A DNA stretch of 64,000 nt from Monodelphis domestica (Eukaryota; Chordata; Mammalia; Didelphimorphia; Didelphidae), in contig NC_077231.1 of NCBI RefSeq assembly GCF_027887165.1, forward strand, positions 129,738,487-129,802,486. The letters run 5' to 3'. Under the pieces are notes generated by a model. It worked only from the letters and a program-made list of their open reading frames with translations. It did no database searches and was not told where the DNA came from. Position numbers and translations under genes: made by a program. Shown here piece after piece: positions 48,120 to 60,064 of this stretch. How positions within the stretch are numbered: position 1 is the first letter of the stretch; the number at the start of each line of letters is the position of its first letter.

Positions 48120-48149
48120 TATGTCTTATATGTACCTGTTCATGTAACA

Positions 48150-48290
48150 TGCTTTATCTTTTATTAGAATATAAGATCCTTGAGGGAAGAGCCCTTTTTT
48201 GCCTGAATTTTGTTGAACCCTCAACACTTCATAAAGTTCCTGGCACATGGTAAGCACTCAATGCATGTTGATTGAGTAATTGATTCTAGA
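48150..48290 (+). repeat. L2/SINE tail fragment
   Basis: 'aagatccttgagggaagagc', 'cctggcacatggtaagcact' and 'gttgattgagtaattgat' give the common L2-type tail. Confidence 0.65.
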
Positions 48291-49254
48291 TTGATTCTAA
48301 AGAAGCCACTCACGGCCAGATTTTTCTAAGAAATCCTCAGGTAAGAAGCTTCCTGCATCATTGCCATATCTCTACCACCAGTCCTCTCAGAAAACAGGTT
48401 GCAGAAACTGCTTACAGGCAATGTGTAGCAGATTTCTCCTCATGTATCTGAGAGGTGATTTTTTAAAATTCCTCAAGCTCTTCTAGGAAGTGAAGTCCCC
48501 TTTAATGATTTCCCATATAAAAAGAAAGGCATGAAAAATACATAATAATATGCCCCCAAATATAGAATTTACAATGAAGGAGATAGATAATTTGAAGCTT
48601 ACATTTTCTTCAAAATTAAGCTCCAACAGTGAAGCAGTATGTACAGAGTGGAATAGTGAGACTTTCTTGGGAGGCTTTCTTGAAAGGCAATGAGAAGTAG
48701 TGAAAAGACATCATAGCTGACAATAAAAATTTGTCTAAAAGGAAGAGAGAGAAGGAAAATTCACCTGTCTTATTTTTCCTGATCATGAAGTCTTTCAGTT
48801 CTACAAGCAACCCTTTAAGTTGCTGAGATGCTCACTTGCATCAGTAGAGGATCCCCATCCCAAGGTTTTCTGTGAAATCACAATTCTATTACTTTATCCC
48901 CACCCTTCCCTTTCTCTCCCCCTTCCTGATTCCATAAAATATTACAATGAATATAAATTGGTCATTTGCTCTTTTTCTCCTTCAAAGAACACAAGAATAA
49001 GCCATGATAGGTTTTTGGTTCTCCCAGAGGTTATACAAATAATCAGCAAGTAAAATAACTGTCAAATTGAACAACCTGAAGAATTAAAGACAATTTAGCC
49101 CAGAGTTCAATAAAATATCCCAATAAGTGGGGGTAATCAATAAAAAAAATGAAACCAGAGAACCTAAGAACAATGATGATAGTACCATTTTATTCATCTT
49201 CCAAGTGTCTTCCAAGAATGAAAAGTCAGTGATTTTATAAACTTTAAAATTTTA
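48291..49254. other. Unassigned intergenic stretch
   Basis: No repeat family or exon is recognised. The frames at 48616-48810 and 48820-49053 are short and featureless. Confidence 0.4.
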
Positions 49255-49505
49255 TTTTTAAGAAGCATTTATTAAGTATCAGGTGCCAAGCATTGTGATA
49301 AGTACCTTACAAATATTTCATTTTATTCTCATAATATGCCTGGGAGGTAAATGCTGTTATTATCCTCATTTTGGAGATTTGGTAACTGAGGCAGACAGAA
49401 TTTGGTAAATGACTTAGAGTCACATGGCTAGTAAACATCTGGGGCAATATTTGAATTCAGGTCTTTCTGATTCAAAGTCCCAATATTCCATTTACTCAAC
49501 CACCC
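49255..49505 (-). repeat. MIR-type SINE, antisense
   Basis: 'catttattaagtatcaggtg', 'ctcataatatgcctgggagg', 'gagtcacatggctagtaaac' and 'tgaattcaggtctttctgat' follow the reversed MIR order over nearly full length. Confidence 0.75.
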
Positions 49506-50494
49506 AGATGAGTTGACAATCTTAAAAGTTTCTAACATTGGATTCATTAATTTGACTCAGCAGTTGAATTTTAAAAGAAAAAACTTTAGTTGTAAGTATA
49601 AAAAATGTAAACAGTTAACATACTTTCATGCTCAATAGTCCCTTTTGTGTTTTGCTGAGCAATAGCAGATGGTTTTCCTTATGCAAAAAGTCATTATTAC
49701 CACCCTTCATACTGATGTAAGAATATGTATTAAGTTTCCTCCATCTAGTATGTGAGGTATATGACATTCTGAAAGGAATAATCTTATTGAAGTCAGAAAG
49801 GTCAGAATATGAAGTAGAAGAGAAGTCATATTTAAAAGTGAAAAACAACAATATGTGCATGCATTGTAATTTTTAAATTTATAAAATGACAATTCAGCAA
49901 GACCAGGCAGAACAATGCATAAATACTATATACAAGGAAGCTGTATATGGTTATAATGAAAAATCAATTTAATAGACCTTCATAAAACATCTGTGTAATT
50001 CGAATCAAAGAATCAAATCTGCTGTTTTATATTTATGTCTGAGAACATAATGGCTGACTAATTTCTAAGGAATAGAACACAAAGAATCTGACAAAGTAAT
50101 TTCAACAACTAAATATACATATAAACGTAAGAAATTTTCATATTCCTCACTTCAATATACTGCTAAATATTTTACTACTGTTTCATTTCCTTTTTCTCTT
50201 CTTTCTTTTTCTTAAGTCCACATTTATTATTTCCCTAATTATGGGAACTTTGATGAGGAAACTCCCTCTATCAATGCAGATCAGCAACTATTCTGGAACT
50301 CAGAGAGTTACATGAGAAGCTGAGAGGCTAAGCAACTTGTCTAGCATCCCACTAGCAACACAAGACTAGCATCTATCAGAGAGAAGACTTGAACTCATCT
50401 TCATGATTCTCAGGACAACATCGTGACTACTGTTGCAGCTGATCAAAATATGGGGAAATTATGTACATATTACTAAAAAGAATGTAGACATTCA

Positions 50495-50541
50495 CTTTGG
50501 TTGCTTTATTGAGAATCAGAGAATTTAGAATATTGTAAATG
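50495..50541 (-). terminator. PLCZ1: PLCZ1 3' UTR and polyadenylation signal
   Basis: AATAAA on the minus strand at 50520-50515, about 22 nt after the stop codon, implies a very short 3' UTR with cleavage around 50495-50505. The cleavage site is inferred. Confidence 0.6.
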
Positions 50542-50627
50542 CTATGAATGATACCACACATAAACAAATAGTGAAGCAGGATCAAGACTGTCACCTGATT
50601 TGGAAAACAGAGGAATGGTGCGATAAC
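50542..50627 (-). CDS. PLCZ1: PLCZ1 last coding exon (phospholipase C zeta C-terminus)
   Basis: Read leftward from 50627, the exon completes the codon GGT left open by the exon at 55650, giving [20 protein letters not shown] and then FVYVWYHS and a stop (TAG, 50544-50542). The acceptor TTTCATTTATAG precedes it. This is the end of a phospholipase C C2 domain, and a chain ending a few residues after the VYVWY strand is typical of the zeta isoform, which lacks a longer tail. PLC zeta is a sperm protein that cleaves PIP2 in the egg to IP3 and diacylglycerol and starts calcium oscillations at fertilisation. The reading frame is intact. The isoform is assigned from recall of the family, not a search. 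Confidence 0.85.
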
Positions 50628-51067
50628 CTATAAATGAAATCAAAATTAGTTAGAATAATGAAAATAAGTTAATTAAAGGTTGCTACAGTATTGTTATAGA
50701 AAAAAATAATCTGATTTTTTGCTAGGCAGATTTTTAAAAATACAAAATGTCTTTAAATTTTTCCAAAATAAAATAATCAATTTCTATTCAGGTATAGTTC
50801 TATATTTTGTACAGTTCTAATACCTATTAATGATTTTTTAAAAACAGTACAATTATAGCTGAATTTTGGAGTTTAGCTATGTGACCTAATTATTGGGGTA
50901 GAATATCAAAAAAGTTGACACTGAGATTCTTATTTGAAGCAACTGGAAAATTTTTTATGGTCTCTGAGTTCTAATCCTGAAGAGAGGGACTGATTTTATC
51001 ACCACCTCCCTCCATTAAAGACCTTTATCAACTATAATCAAGTAAACATAATATCAACAAGATGTAC

Positions 51068-51280
51068 CATTAGTTGAAGCAGCTAAGTGGCTCAATGGAG
51101 AGAGTACCAGGCCTAGAGATGGGAAATCCTGGCTTCAGAAATTGCCTCAGACACTTTCTAGCTGTGTGACCCTGGGCAAGTCTCTTAATTCCCTTTGCCT
51201 AGCCCTTACTCTTCTTCTCCCTTGGAACAAATACTGAGTATCAATTCTAAGATACAGGGTACAGTTGTTTTTTTTAAAGC
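51068..51280 (+). repeat. tRNA-derived CORE-SINE in intron
   Basis: 'gaagcagctaagtggctcaa', 'gctgtgtgaccctgggcaag' and the 3' 'agtatcaattctaagataca' part. Well preserved. Confidence 0.9.
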
Positions 51281-51339
51281 ATCAAAAGTAGAGGTTCCAT
51301 CAATGTAACAATGTAAAAGGATCTTTTTGTTGCTGTATT

Positions 51340-52140
51340 GACTGATTTGTTAGTTCCTACCTATGCAACTACCCCAGTTGTATTATTAATAACTCCAGTT
51401 CACGTTCCAACCTCTTATTCTCTAAATTTGTGATCCAAACCACTGCTTGACCAAACATACTCTTTCTACCCCAGATCTCTCTCCCTCTTACACTTTTATT
51501 TCCTGGTACTAATTGAAACCTACTTTTCCTCTGAGAAAAATCTCCCCATCTCCAAGATCAGGCCAAGGAAGAGAAAATAATACTCTCTTTTCTCTCTGCT
51601 CCCACATCTACTCTTTCATTATGATTTGACAACCTGAACTTCACTTAAAGCTCATCTTCTTTTGATTCTTGTACCTTTCCTTGACCTGGAAACGTCTTAC
51701 TAATGAATTCATCCTCTGATTCATGATCCTTGTCATCACACACTCGACATCTTTAATAACTTCAATATTCATACTGATGTCCCAACTGATGGGCTTCATC
51801 TCCTACACTCCCATAATCACTATCTTCACACCTTTCAGTTCACCATCACCCCCAAAATATTCACATCCCCATCAGAAGCTAAATTCTTCTCTGATCTTAA
51901 TGTTCTTTTCAAAAGATTCTCTCACAAACTCATTTTTCCTAATCCTTTTCTTCACCATCATTGAGAAGTCTAGTCTCTCAATCTCTCCTTTTTCCCAGTC
52001 TGTCATATCTCCTTACTCTTGATCATATTTCCTTCCATTTACTCTAAGATATACTTCAATATAATCTTCTCCAGTTTGTGTTTACCTTAATCCCTGGCTT
52101 TCTTCCATTTCTATTCTCTCCCAAATCTATTCCTGAGAAG
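51340..52140 (+). repeat. L2 LINE ORF relic in intron
   Basis: The 99-codon frame at 51723-52022 and its flanks resemble the L2 endonuclease-to-RT linker region ('aacttcaatattcatactga', 'ctcctacactcccataatca'). No intact ORF. Confidence 0.65.
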
Positions 52141-52824
52141 CCAAGAAAGGATGAATGAATAAAAATTTAAACCAAAAACCAAAAACCACTGTGCTAATGC
52201 TTTATGCTGTCTACACTCTGCTGGGTCCTCTGACCTTTAAGACAATCATTTTTTCATCTCACTGATTTCTGAAAAGGGAAATTACATAATGGATGATGTG
52301 CTAGGATGTGGAGTACTCAGAATTGAGATTAAATTCCATTTATGACACTTAAAAGCTATATGACCAAGGGTAAGTCACTTCTTTGATCCTCAAGCAACTG
52401 ATAAGAACGTAAATTCTAGATACATTGTGATTTACATTATGGAGACAGTTACCATATAATATGTAGCCCAGGTCTCAAGCATAGGCATTTACATAAGACT
52501 CTCCTCACTGAGAAGAGAAGGATAACTATGCTTTATACTTGCATGAAGGGCAGAGTAGTGAGAAATTAGAAGAGAATTGTTCTTCTGGTTTCCAGCTTCC
52601 AGAGAGTACACATTATTCTAGGTCTCTTCAGAGAGAGGTCCCTGGAGGAAGAAAAAGACTTTGGGGGAGAAGCCAACATGTAGAGGGGCCAGTACCTTGT
52701 GTACATCCTTATACCCAGCTTGCCTCACTAGAAACTTCAGAGAATTTCTGCTTGGGTGAAATTTGGTACTATATCTTTCTTAGTTGAGATATAGATCTCA
52801 CTAGCAGGGGGAGAGCTCAGTCCT

Positions 52825-53085
52825 CTGGATGTTGTTGTTTTGTCATTTCAGTGATGTCTAACTCTTCCTAACCCCAACTGGGGATTATCTTGTCAAAGAT
52901 ATTGGAGTAGTTTGTCATTTCCTTCTCCAACTCATTTTATAGATGAAGAACTGAGGCAAATAGGTTTAAGTGACTTGTCCAGGGTCACATAGTTAAGTAA
53001 GTGTCTGAGGCCAGATTTGAATGCAGGAAGATGAGTCTTCCTGACTCAAGGCCCAGTGCTCTATCTACGTCACCTAGCTGGCAAA
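52825..53085 (-). repeat. CORE-SINE, antisense, nearly full length
   Basis: 'ttgtcatttcagtgatgtct', 'agatgaagaactgaggcaaa', 'cagggtcacatagttaagta', 'ctctatctacgtcacctagc', in reversed SINE order. Confidence 0.9.
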
Positions 53086-53089
53086 TTCT

Positions 53090-53268
53090 TTTTTTTCAAA
53101 TCCTTAATTTCTGTCTTAGTAATAGCTCTTAAGACAGGAAGGGGAGGGCTAGGCAAATAGGGATAAATAATTTGATCAGGGTCACACAGAAGTGTCTGAG
53201 GTCAAATTTGAACCCAGGTCCTCCCAATTCCAAGTCTGGGGACTATGCTACTTAGCTGCCCATAGCTG
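53090..53268 (-). repeat. Second CORE-SINE, antisense, adjacent
   Basis: Starts 'aaatccttaatttctgtctt' and ends 'gctacttagctgccc'. It is a different SINE subfamily from the neighbour at 52825, by its 3' part. Confidence 0.8.
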
Positions 53269-53594
53269 TTAAGTTAATATTTGTATAACTTTTTAAATTT
53301 ATATTTATCACCTTGAATAAATAGATTTATTTGCTATGATGGTCTTTGTATAACTATAATTTGTAGGAGAGTCAAGCCTTTGAATATAGCCTTAGAAATA
53401 TCTTTTCCATTAAATAGCTGCTAAGCAGAGAGGCTTGAACCCCAAAATTATTTCCCTTAAACTAGAATATTCCATCCTGATGTTCTCTCTCTGAGGAAAG
53501 CAGCGAGGCTAGTTTCATGCCCCCATTCTTTTGCTCCCTTCTTTGGCAGGCAGGTACTGAAGTCTCCTTTAAAGAAAGATGAGTGATGCTCCAT

Positions 53595-53720
53595 AGCTAT
53601 CTGTTCCTAGACTGTGAGTTTAAGGACATAATGGATTGTGGTTTTGCCTTTCTTTGCATTTCCTAATGTTTTGCACTTCCTGCTTCCCTTTGAGTCACAT
53701 GTTGATAACACATTAGCAAT
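53595..53720 (+). repeat. L2/SINE tail fragment
   Basis: 'ctgtgagtttaaggacataa' followed by 'ttttgcctttctttgcattt'. Confidence 0.55.
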
Positions 53721-53849
53721 ATGGTTAACATTCACCCCTTACATTGATGTAAAACTTGACATATTTGACACAAATTTCCTATAAACCCCACCACCACCAA
53801 AGCTCTGACAGCTCTTTTCTCAAGCCCACAATTGCACTCCATCTTCCTT

Positions 53850-54770
53850 TCCTAACTGACCTAGTTTTGTCACTCCCTAATAAATCTTTTACACCAAACC
53901 CAAAGTAATCTTCCTTAGTCTTAAAGTATAACCAAGTCACACCCTTGCTCAAGTGCTTCCAGTGTCTCTTGATTGTCTACAGCACTGGTATCAAATTCAA
54001 AGAGGCATTCCTTTAGAAATTACAAGTTGCCATTTTATGTTTTAAATTAAATTAATTTTCTTAATAACTTTTTAATCTAATTCCCATTAAATTCAGAATT
54101 TTCCAGGGCATCTTGCTACCCTTGGACCTTGAGTTTGACACCTCTGATCTATCAGATTACTACTTCTTAGATTTAGGTTCTTCCATGTTTGACTTGGCCT
54201 ACTAGACTGCTAATCATTTTCTGGTCTTATGCCACTTTCTCCTGCTTCTGTGATCTGTCTCTTTAACTGACTCCCTTCATAACTCTGACAGTTAAAATTC
54301 TTTCCTTCAAGGTTCAATTCAGGTGCCATCTCTTCTATGAAGTTATTCCTGATTACTCCTGCTAAAGACAATCTTTTTCTCTGAATTTTTCATGCCCAGA
54401 TATTTGATTTTACCTAGGAACTTTCCCCCCATTTTAATATTTATTATAATTATTTGAATATAGGTGCTCCCCATCCCCCATTAATTTGCACACTTCTTAA
54501 AGGTATACAATATTTCACTTTTCATCTTTGCATCCTCATCACCAAACAATGTGCTTGACAAATCATAAACACTTAAGTGTTTATTGAAATGAATTGAACA
54601 GTAAGATTTATCAAGAATTTGGTCAGATAAAGATAAGAAGAGGAGGCTGTCCTATAGTGGGAGCTGGGGATCAGATTGTGAGTTTCTTGAGGACATGGAT
54701 TGTGTGTTTACCCTTCTTTCCATTCTAGAGCTCAGAACTTTAAATGTGTGTTGACTGATTGCAAAGGACT
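53850..54770 (+). repeat. L2 LINE 3' relic, split by a MITE
   Basis: L2-like 3' phrases surround the hAT MITE: 'cttgctcaagtgcttccagt' on the left, and 'ttcaattcaggtgccatctc' and 'aagttattcctgattactcc' on the right. Two tail fragments follow (about 54480-54620 and 54670-54770). Confidence 0.6.
53983..54146. mobile_element. hAT-type MITE nested in L2
   Basis: A 164 bp segment with matching termini: CACTGGTATCAAATTCAAAG at the left, and CAGAGGTGTCAAACTCAAGG when the right end is reversed. The 8 bp flanks (GTCTACAG, ATCTATCA) are a decayed target duplication. The L2 reads on around it. Confidence 0.72.
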
Positions 54771-54959
54771 AAGATGAAATTATAAGAATGCTTTCGAGTT
54801 CTGAAACTGATACCTTTTTCATGTGTTCCACTTTTCTTTCTGCTATAGGTTTTGATTTTGTTAACTAAACATAATATTAGAAAAGCCTAACCACTTAAAA
54901 ATATTAATACTTGAGTCACTTCTGTTTGTTCTGCACTAACTCTAAGTCAAGACTGCTTC

Positions 54960-55620
54960 ACTTATCATCTAAATAATGTAAAAGTCTTCTACCTCATATC
55001 CTCCCTATAGCCTTTCCTATCTCCAACTTATCCTGCTTTCAGATTCCATATTACATTTCCTAAGGAATCTGACCATGTCACTTACTGATGAAATACATCC
55101 TCCTGTGTATGAGCTCCCTCCTGATTAAAATCTATGCCCAGCCGGACATTTAAGGCCCTCAATAATTTGGATTCAACGCAGATTTGCAGTCTTTATGTTA
55201 TTTTTTTCACATTCCTTCCTTTCATGTCACACTGAGCTTGTAGAGCCACTCTGTTCTCTCATCTCTTTTCTTTCATATAGACTGTCCCCCAAGCCTGTAG
55301 TGCATTTCCTCCGCATCTCTACCTCTTACAATCCTTATCTGTTTTCAACACTCAGCTTAGGTTCTTTTACATACATGAAATCTCCCCCAATTATAAAATT
55401 GAAAGTGAATTCTTTTCCCCATGCTTCTTGGAGCATTGTGGCTAGGCTAGCCTTTACCCATATGACATTCCTCCTTGTGTCATACATATATTTGTACATG
55501 GATTACTTCCTCTATTAGCCTGAAAGCTTCACAAAGGCAGTGACAAAGTTGCTGTTCATTGTCGAGTCTTTAGTGTTGAAAACATTTATTCACACATTGT
55601 AGGTATTTAACATATTTTGT
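54960..55620 (+). repeat. L2 LINE 3' relic
   Basis: 'ggacatttaaggccctcaat', 'cagcttaggttcttttacat' and the terminal 'gcctgaaagcttcacaaagg' follow L2 order. It ends ~30 bp from the PLCZ1 exon donor. Confidence 0.6.
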
Positions 55621-55649
55621 TGGAATTCAACTATTATTTTTAGAATTAC

Positions 55650-55799
55650 CTTTTTCCATGCATAGCAGTGGTAACGTGTACTGTCCAAGGAATTCATTTG
55701 CACCTATTGTAGACTGACTTTCAGCAACAAAGCGTATGAGTGCCATTTCTGGGGCATGGATAGTAAATGTGAATGTTTCATTCCATCGTGGATCAAAAG
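55650..55799 (-). CDS. PLCZ1: PLCZ1 penultimate exon (C2 domain)
   Basis: A 150 bp exon with 2 nt, 49 codons and 1 nt. The acceptor TTTATATTTCAG and donor AAAAAG/GTAATT are both consensus. The translation runs FDPRWNETFTFTIHAPEMAL, then IRFVAESQSTIGANEFLGQY, then TLPLLCMEK, which is the middle of a PI-phospholipase C C2 domain. The (N/D)PRWNE.F.F and EFLGQYTLPLL segments favour PLC zeta over the delta, eta or beta isoforms. The C2 domain binds phosphoinositide membranes and is needed for activity in the egg. There are no stops or shifts. The other exons (EF hands, X/Y catalytic barrel) lie beyond 64000. Confidence 0.88.
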
Positions 55800-56639
55800 C
55801 TGAAATATAAAATGGTTATTGTCAAAGAAATAGGCTCATCTTTTGAAAAGTGAAAGGTTAATTTGCTTCCATAGCTTTTCCTCTCTATCCTTACAAGACT
55901 AATAATAATCTCAGGACAATTTGTTACATCTTATCTATTATCCTATTTAATTACCTTAATCAAATTTAGTATGACTGACATACACATAGATGTATATATC
56001 CCTATATTTAAAAATATTAACTCAAAAAATGAATTTTCATATACAAAGAAAAAGATCATCTGCAAAATTGAAAAAACTATTATTAACACTTTAACTTTTT
56101 AAAAAAAGAATATCAGAAATTCAACATATTTCTTTCGAAGATGCCCTGCTTGACTGTGTTTCCTTTTGAAATTTCTTTCTGTTCTCTTCAGTGCATTATT
56201 TTTTAAATGCTTCAATGATCAGCTTTTCTTTCTTTTCTTCTTTTTCAGGGGGCAATACTATTCCCTCTTGCCCCCAAAATACCCTTGAGAGAAAATAAAA
56301 CTACAACTCATAAAAAATAAAGATATATTTTGAGGCAAAATTACACATTTTTTGCATCTAAAAATATCTCATTCTAAACTTTGAGGCCATTGTCTTTCCA
56401 TTCCACAAGAAGTGGGTAATATGCTTCATTTATCTCATCCTTTTGAGACATAGTTAGCAATTAGTTAGAGGACAAAGTCAGTCATAGTTCTTTTTCATTA
56501 TAATATTATGTTACAATTAAAATAGCAATAATAATGTAGTGGTTTTGCTAAATTGACTCTGCATCAGATCATACAAGTCTTTCCAGATTTCTCTGATGCC
56601 ATCTTATTTATCATCTTTTTATCACAATAAAGGGCATAA
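55800..56639. other. AT-rich intron/flank, nothing recognised
   Basis: Beyond the penultimate PLCZ1 exon acceptor. No further exon of the gene and no named repeat is seen. Confidence 0.45.
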
Positions 56640-56880
56640 GTGCCAGGCCTGAAATTGGGAAAATTCCTCTTTCTGAGTTCAAATCTGGCCTCAGACACTT
56701 ACCAGCTGTATGACCTGTACAAGTCATTTAATTCTCTTTGCCTCCATTTCTTATCTATAAATTAAACTGAAGAAGGGAATGGCAAATAACTCTTGTATCT
56801 TTGCCAAGAAAACTCCAAATGAGGTCAGAAAGAATTTGACAAGACTGAATGTCTGAGCAACAAAGAGTCACAGTAAAATT
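56640..56880 (+). repeat. CORE-SINE, head truncated
   Basis: 'caaatctggcctcagacact', 'gaagggaatggcaaataact', 'aactccaaatgaggtcagaa', 'gactgaatgtctgagcaaca'. Confidence 0.85.
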
Positions 56881-56999
56881 ACATTGTATTTATATACCAT
56901 ACTTTTTCAAACATTTCCCAATTGGTTAACACCCTGTTTCCAGTGCTTCACTCTAACAAAAAGAGTTACTATGTTTTCACATTTGTGGGTCCTTTAATT

Positions 57000-58310
57000 C
57001 CTTCACTATTGTCATTGTTATGAGTCTAAAGGTGGGTGGCCATTAAAATTTGGAAATATTTGTTATTTTTTAAATGAATTTTTCTTGATGTCTTTTATTT
57101 TTTACATCAGTTTTACTTAGTATCCATACTCTTCTGTTACTGGAAAGCTATTCCAAATCACAAGTAATATTTTTGAAACACAACACAAAAAAAGAGGAAA
57201 AATTAGCATAATTGATCAACAAATTGAAAAAAGTCCTTAAACATATGCAATACACAAATATTTATAGACTTTCAACTTCCATGAAAGATTAGACCTAGGT
57301 TATCCTCTCATATCTTTCCTTTTGAGTAATACTCAATCTTAATTATTTTGTTAGTCACTTGATTTTCTTGTAGGTAGTTGTTCAATCCAATGATTTTGCT
57401 GTAGTCTTTGTGTACATTGTTTTCTTGATTCTGCTTTCTTCACTATGAATCAGTTTATGCAGATCTTGCTGTATTCATCACATATGTGATTTCTTATAGC
57501 ACAGTAATATTCTATTACATTCATGTACCACAATTTGTTTAGCTATTCCCAAATCAATGGACATCCACTTTGCTTCTATTTCTTTGCTATGCTAAAAAGT
57601 GATGCTATATTTTGATGTAAGAAAAATGAACCAATTCCATTTTATATAATCACCAACATTTTACACAGTTGCTAGAGTTGTCTTATTTTTCTGAGTTATG
57701 TTTGGTTGTCTTAGAACTAAAATTTCACAATTTTGGAGAAGTCACTTATTATACCATTTACTATTTTGCAAGGTTCAGGTGGATACAACCAATCAAAGTC
57801 CCCAAACTTTAGAAAATTTCTAAATTTAAAAAAAGTTGATACTAAAAATAGTAATTATACTATAAAAACCCTTATAAATCATTCTTCAGGGTCTTCATAA
57901 CTATTATGAGAGCCTTATATCCAATTTTTTCTGCTGTTTCATGCTTTGCTAACAAATCAGATAGTTTAGGCTTCTTCTCAGTTATTACAAGTCACTCATG
58001 ACATGTGTATACAGGAACTTTCTCCTTATCATGATTTTCTTGGGAAATAAGCCCAGTAATGCAGTGTCTGTTTCAAAAGGTACATAAATTTTAGTTACTT
58101 TATTTGCATAATTCTAAGTTTATTTCCAAAATGACTGTACCATATCACAGCTCCACCAAAAATGTGTTAGTGTGCTAGTTATCCCACAACCATTCCAATA
58201 TTAACTTGCCATTTTTGTCAGATTGATAATTTTCAGGGAGTGGGGTGAAACTTTAGAATTATTTTATTATACATTTCTGTTATTAATAAATTTGAAGCAT
58301 TTTTCATGAA
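57000..58310 (-). repeat. Ancient L1 ORF2 C-terminal and 3' fragment
   Basis: Antisense L1 phrases such as 'agcacagtaatattctatta', 'accacaatttgtttagctat', 'ccagtaatgcagtgtctgtt' and 'gctccaccaaaaatgtgtta' follow the order seen at 35590-35940 in copy D, but with heavy divergence. Older than copies A-F. Confidence 0.7.
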
Positions 58311-58323
58311 GTATTTTGCAATA

Positions 58324-59237
58324 CAGTCAAAGCTTGGTACTCAACACTTTCAGAATTCATAGAATTTGGTATTTGACACATTGATAAGAAAAAAATTGTA
58401 GTATTCTGCATTTTCTTGGCACTCAATATGCTTGCTAGAGCTTGTTGATGTTGAGATCTCCAGTAGTGTATGCCCACTCCAGTCAAAACAAAGGATCATA
58501 TGTTAGTTCAGGAGCATAAAAAAGAACTCAGTACTGAAGAGTTGCAAGGACTTCAAAGAGAGCAGCAACAGCTAGTGGCAGGTAGGGGTGAGGGGGTTGT
58601 TCAGGTGAAATGGAGACCAAGAAGAATGTTCCCTCTTCAATAATCAAGGAAATGAGTGCAAAATGGGTGGAAGAACAAAACTTTGTTGAAAAATATCACC
58701 CTGATAAAGTTTTAATAATCAGAATTATAAATTTGTTAAATGACCAGAACTTGACCAGACCACTTCCCACTTTAGAGGAATTTTGAAATACAGATGAAAA
58801 CATCATTTGTTGGGTTTCTTGTGAAGCTTATACCAGGGGAATCTCAAGCAGGGTTGAGTGGTGATAAGGGACAGAAAAGAGAAAGAAAAAGAATTCCAGA
58901 AGGGCAGTTGCCCTCAGATATTATGGAAGATGTGTCCTCTTCCAAATAATACCATTTCTCTTGTCTAACATCCCTATAAGTCATAAACTCAATACAGGTA
59001 CAGTTACACTAAAATTATTTTATTTAATCTAAATACTGTTTTTATTTATGTCTATATATTAGCATTAATATTTATTTAGTAAAATACAAGTCCATTGATG
59101 CATATAATACCTTATAAAATCTGGGTTTTCTGGATGTTGGGAAGAGATTAATCCAATTTATATTATTCCTTGTGGGAAAAGTTCATTTGGTATTCAATTA
59201 GCCTAATGAATTAATACCTAGTATCAAGATACCATTG
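58324..59237 (+). mobile_element. Tigger/pogo-like DNA transposon, internally deleted
   Basis: It is flanked by TA (58322-58323 and 59238-59239). The termini are similar inverted repeats: CAGTCAAAGCTTGGTACTCA at the left, and CAATGGTATCTTGATACTAG on the reversed right end. At 914 bp it is far shorter than an autonomous ~2.5 kb element. Confidence 0.8.
58500..58870 (+). pseudogene. Tigger-like transposase C-terminal remnant
   Basis: One piece reads MLVQEHKKELSTEELQGLQR (from about 58500). After a shift, PSSIIKEMSAKWVEEQNFVE and then KYHPDKVLIIRIINLLND follow (about 58630-58745), as in the C-terminal part of pogo/Tigger transposases. An in-frame stop follows LEEF (about 58786). The catalytic DDE part is absent, and the remnant is inactive. 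Confidence 0.7.
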
Positions 59238-59435
59238 TACTTCTAGATGCATTTACTGAGTTTTTGTGATGATTAGTGAACTTAAAAAAATTCATTTTAA
59301 AGCAAAAAATTAAACCGTTTACCACTATTGAATTTGACCACTTATTTATTGATAATCACTACTAGTCATAAGTGTGTGCAAAGATAATGGTTAACTATAT
59401 ATCTTTGATTCCAAACTTTTATCAAAGAAATGTGA

Positions 59436-60064
59436 TAGGCAACAGGACACTATGAAACAAAACCAAAAGAATGAAAAAATTGAGGAAAATATTAAGCATA
59501 TCATTCACAAAACAGAGGATTTAGAAAATCATTTGAGGAAAGACAATTTAAGAATCATTGGTCTACCAGAAGCTGATGCCAAAAGAAAAGGCCTGGACAT
59601 AATACTACAGGAAATTATTCAAGAAAACTGCCTCAATATTCTAGAACAAGAGGGAAAAGGGAGATGGCAAGAATCCACAGATCATCTCCTGTACTTAATC
59701 CACAACTGACATTACACAGGAATGTTATAGCCAAATTCAAGAACTATCAGACCAAAGAAAATATATTAAAAGATGCCAAAAAGAAGTCATTCAGATACCA
59801 TGCAACCACAGTGAGGATAACACAAGATCTGGCTGCATCCATACTGAAGGACTGAAAGGCATGGAATATGATATTCTGGAAAGCAAGGAAACTAGATCTA
59901 CAACCAAGAATCAATTACCCAGCAAAACTGTTTATATTCTTATAGGGGAAAGTATGGTCATTCAACAAAATAGAAGAATTCCAAGAATTTGTAAAGAAAA
60001 GACAAGATCTGAACAGAAAATTTTATGTCCAAGCACAGAACTCAAGAGAATTATCAAAAGGTAA
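59436..60064 (+). pseudogene. L1 ORF1 C-terminal half (copy F)
   Basis: The coiled-coil end and RRM (DNLRIIGLPEADAKRKGLDI) at 59452-59709, then NVIAKFKNYQTKENIL and RITQDLAASILKD in a second frame, then the last part to TAA 60062-60064. Two frameshifts and no start. Confidence 0.85.

Larger units (their letters stand above)
50628..55649 (-). other. PLCZ1: PLCZ1 last intron (~5.0 kb), repeat-filled
   Basis: A GT...AG intron between the two coding exons. It holds two antisense SINEs back to back, one sense SINE, L2 pieces, a MIR and a hAT-like MITE, listed separately. No other exon-like open stretch is visible. Confidence 0.8.
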
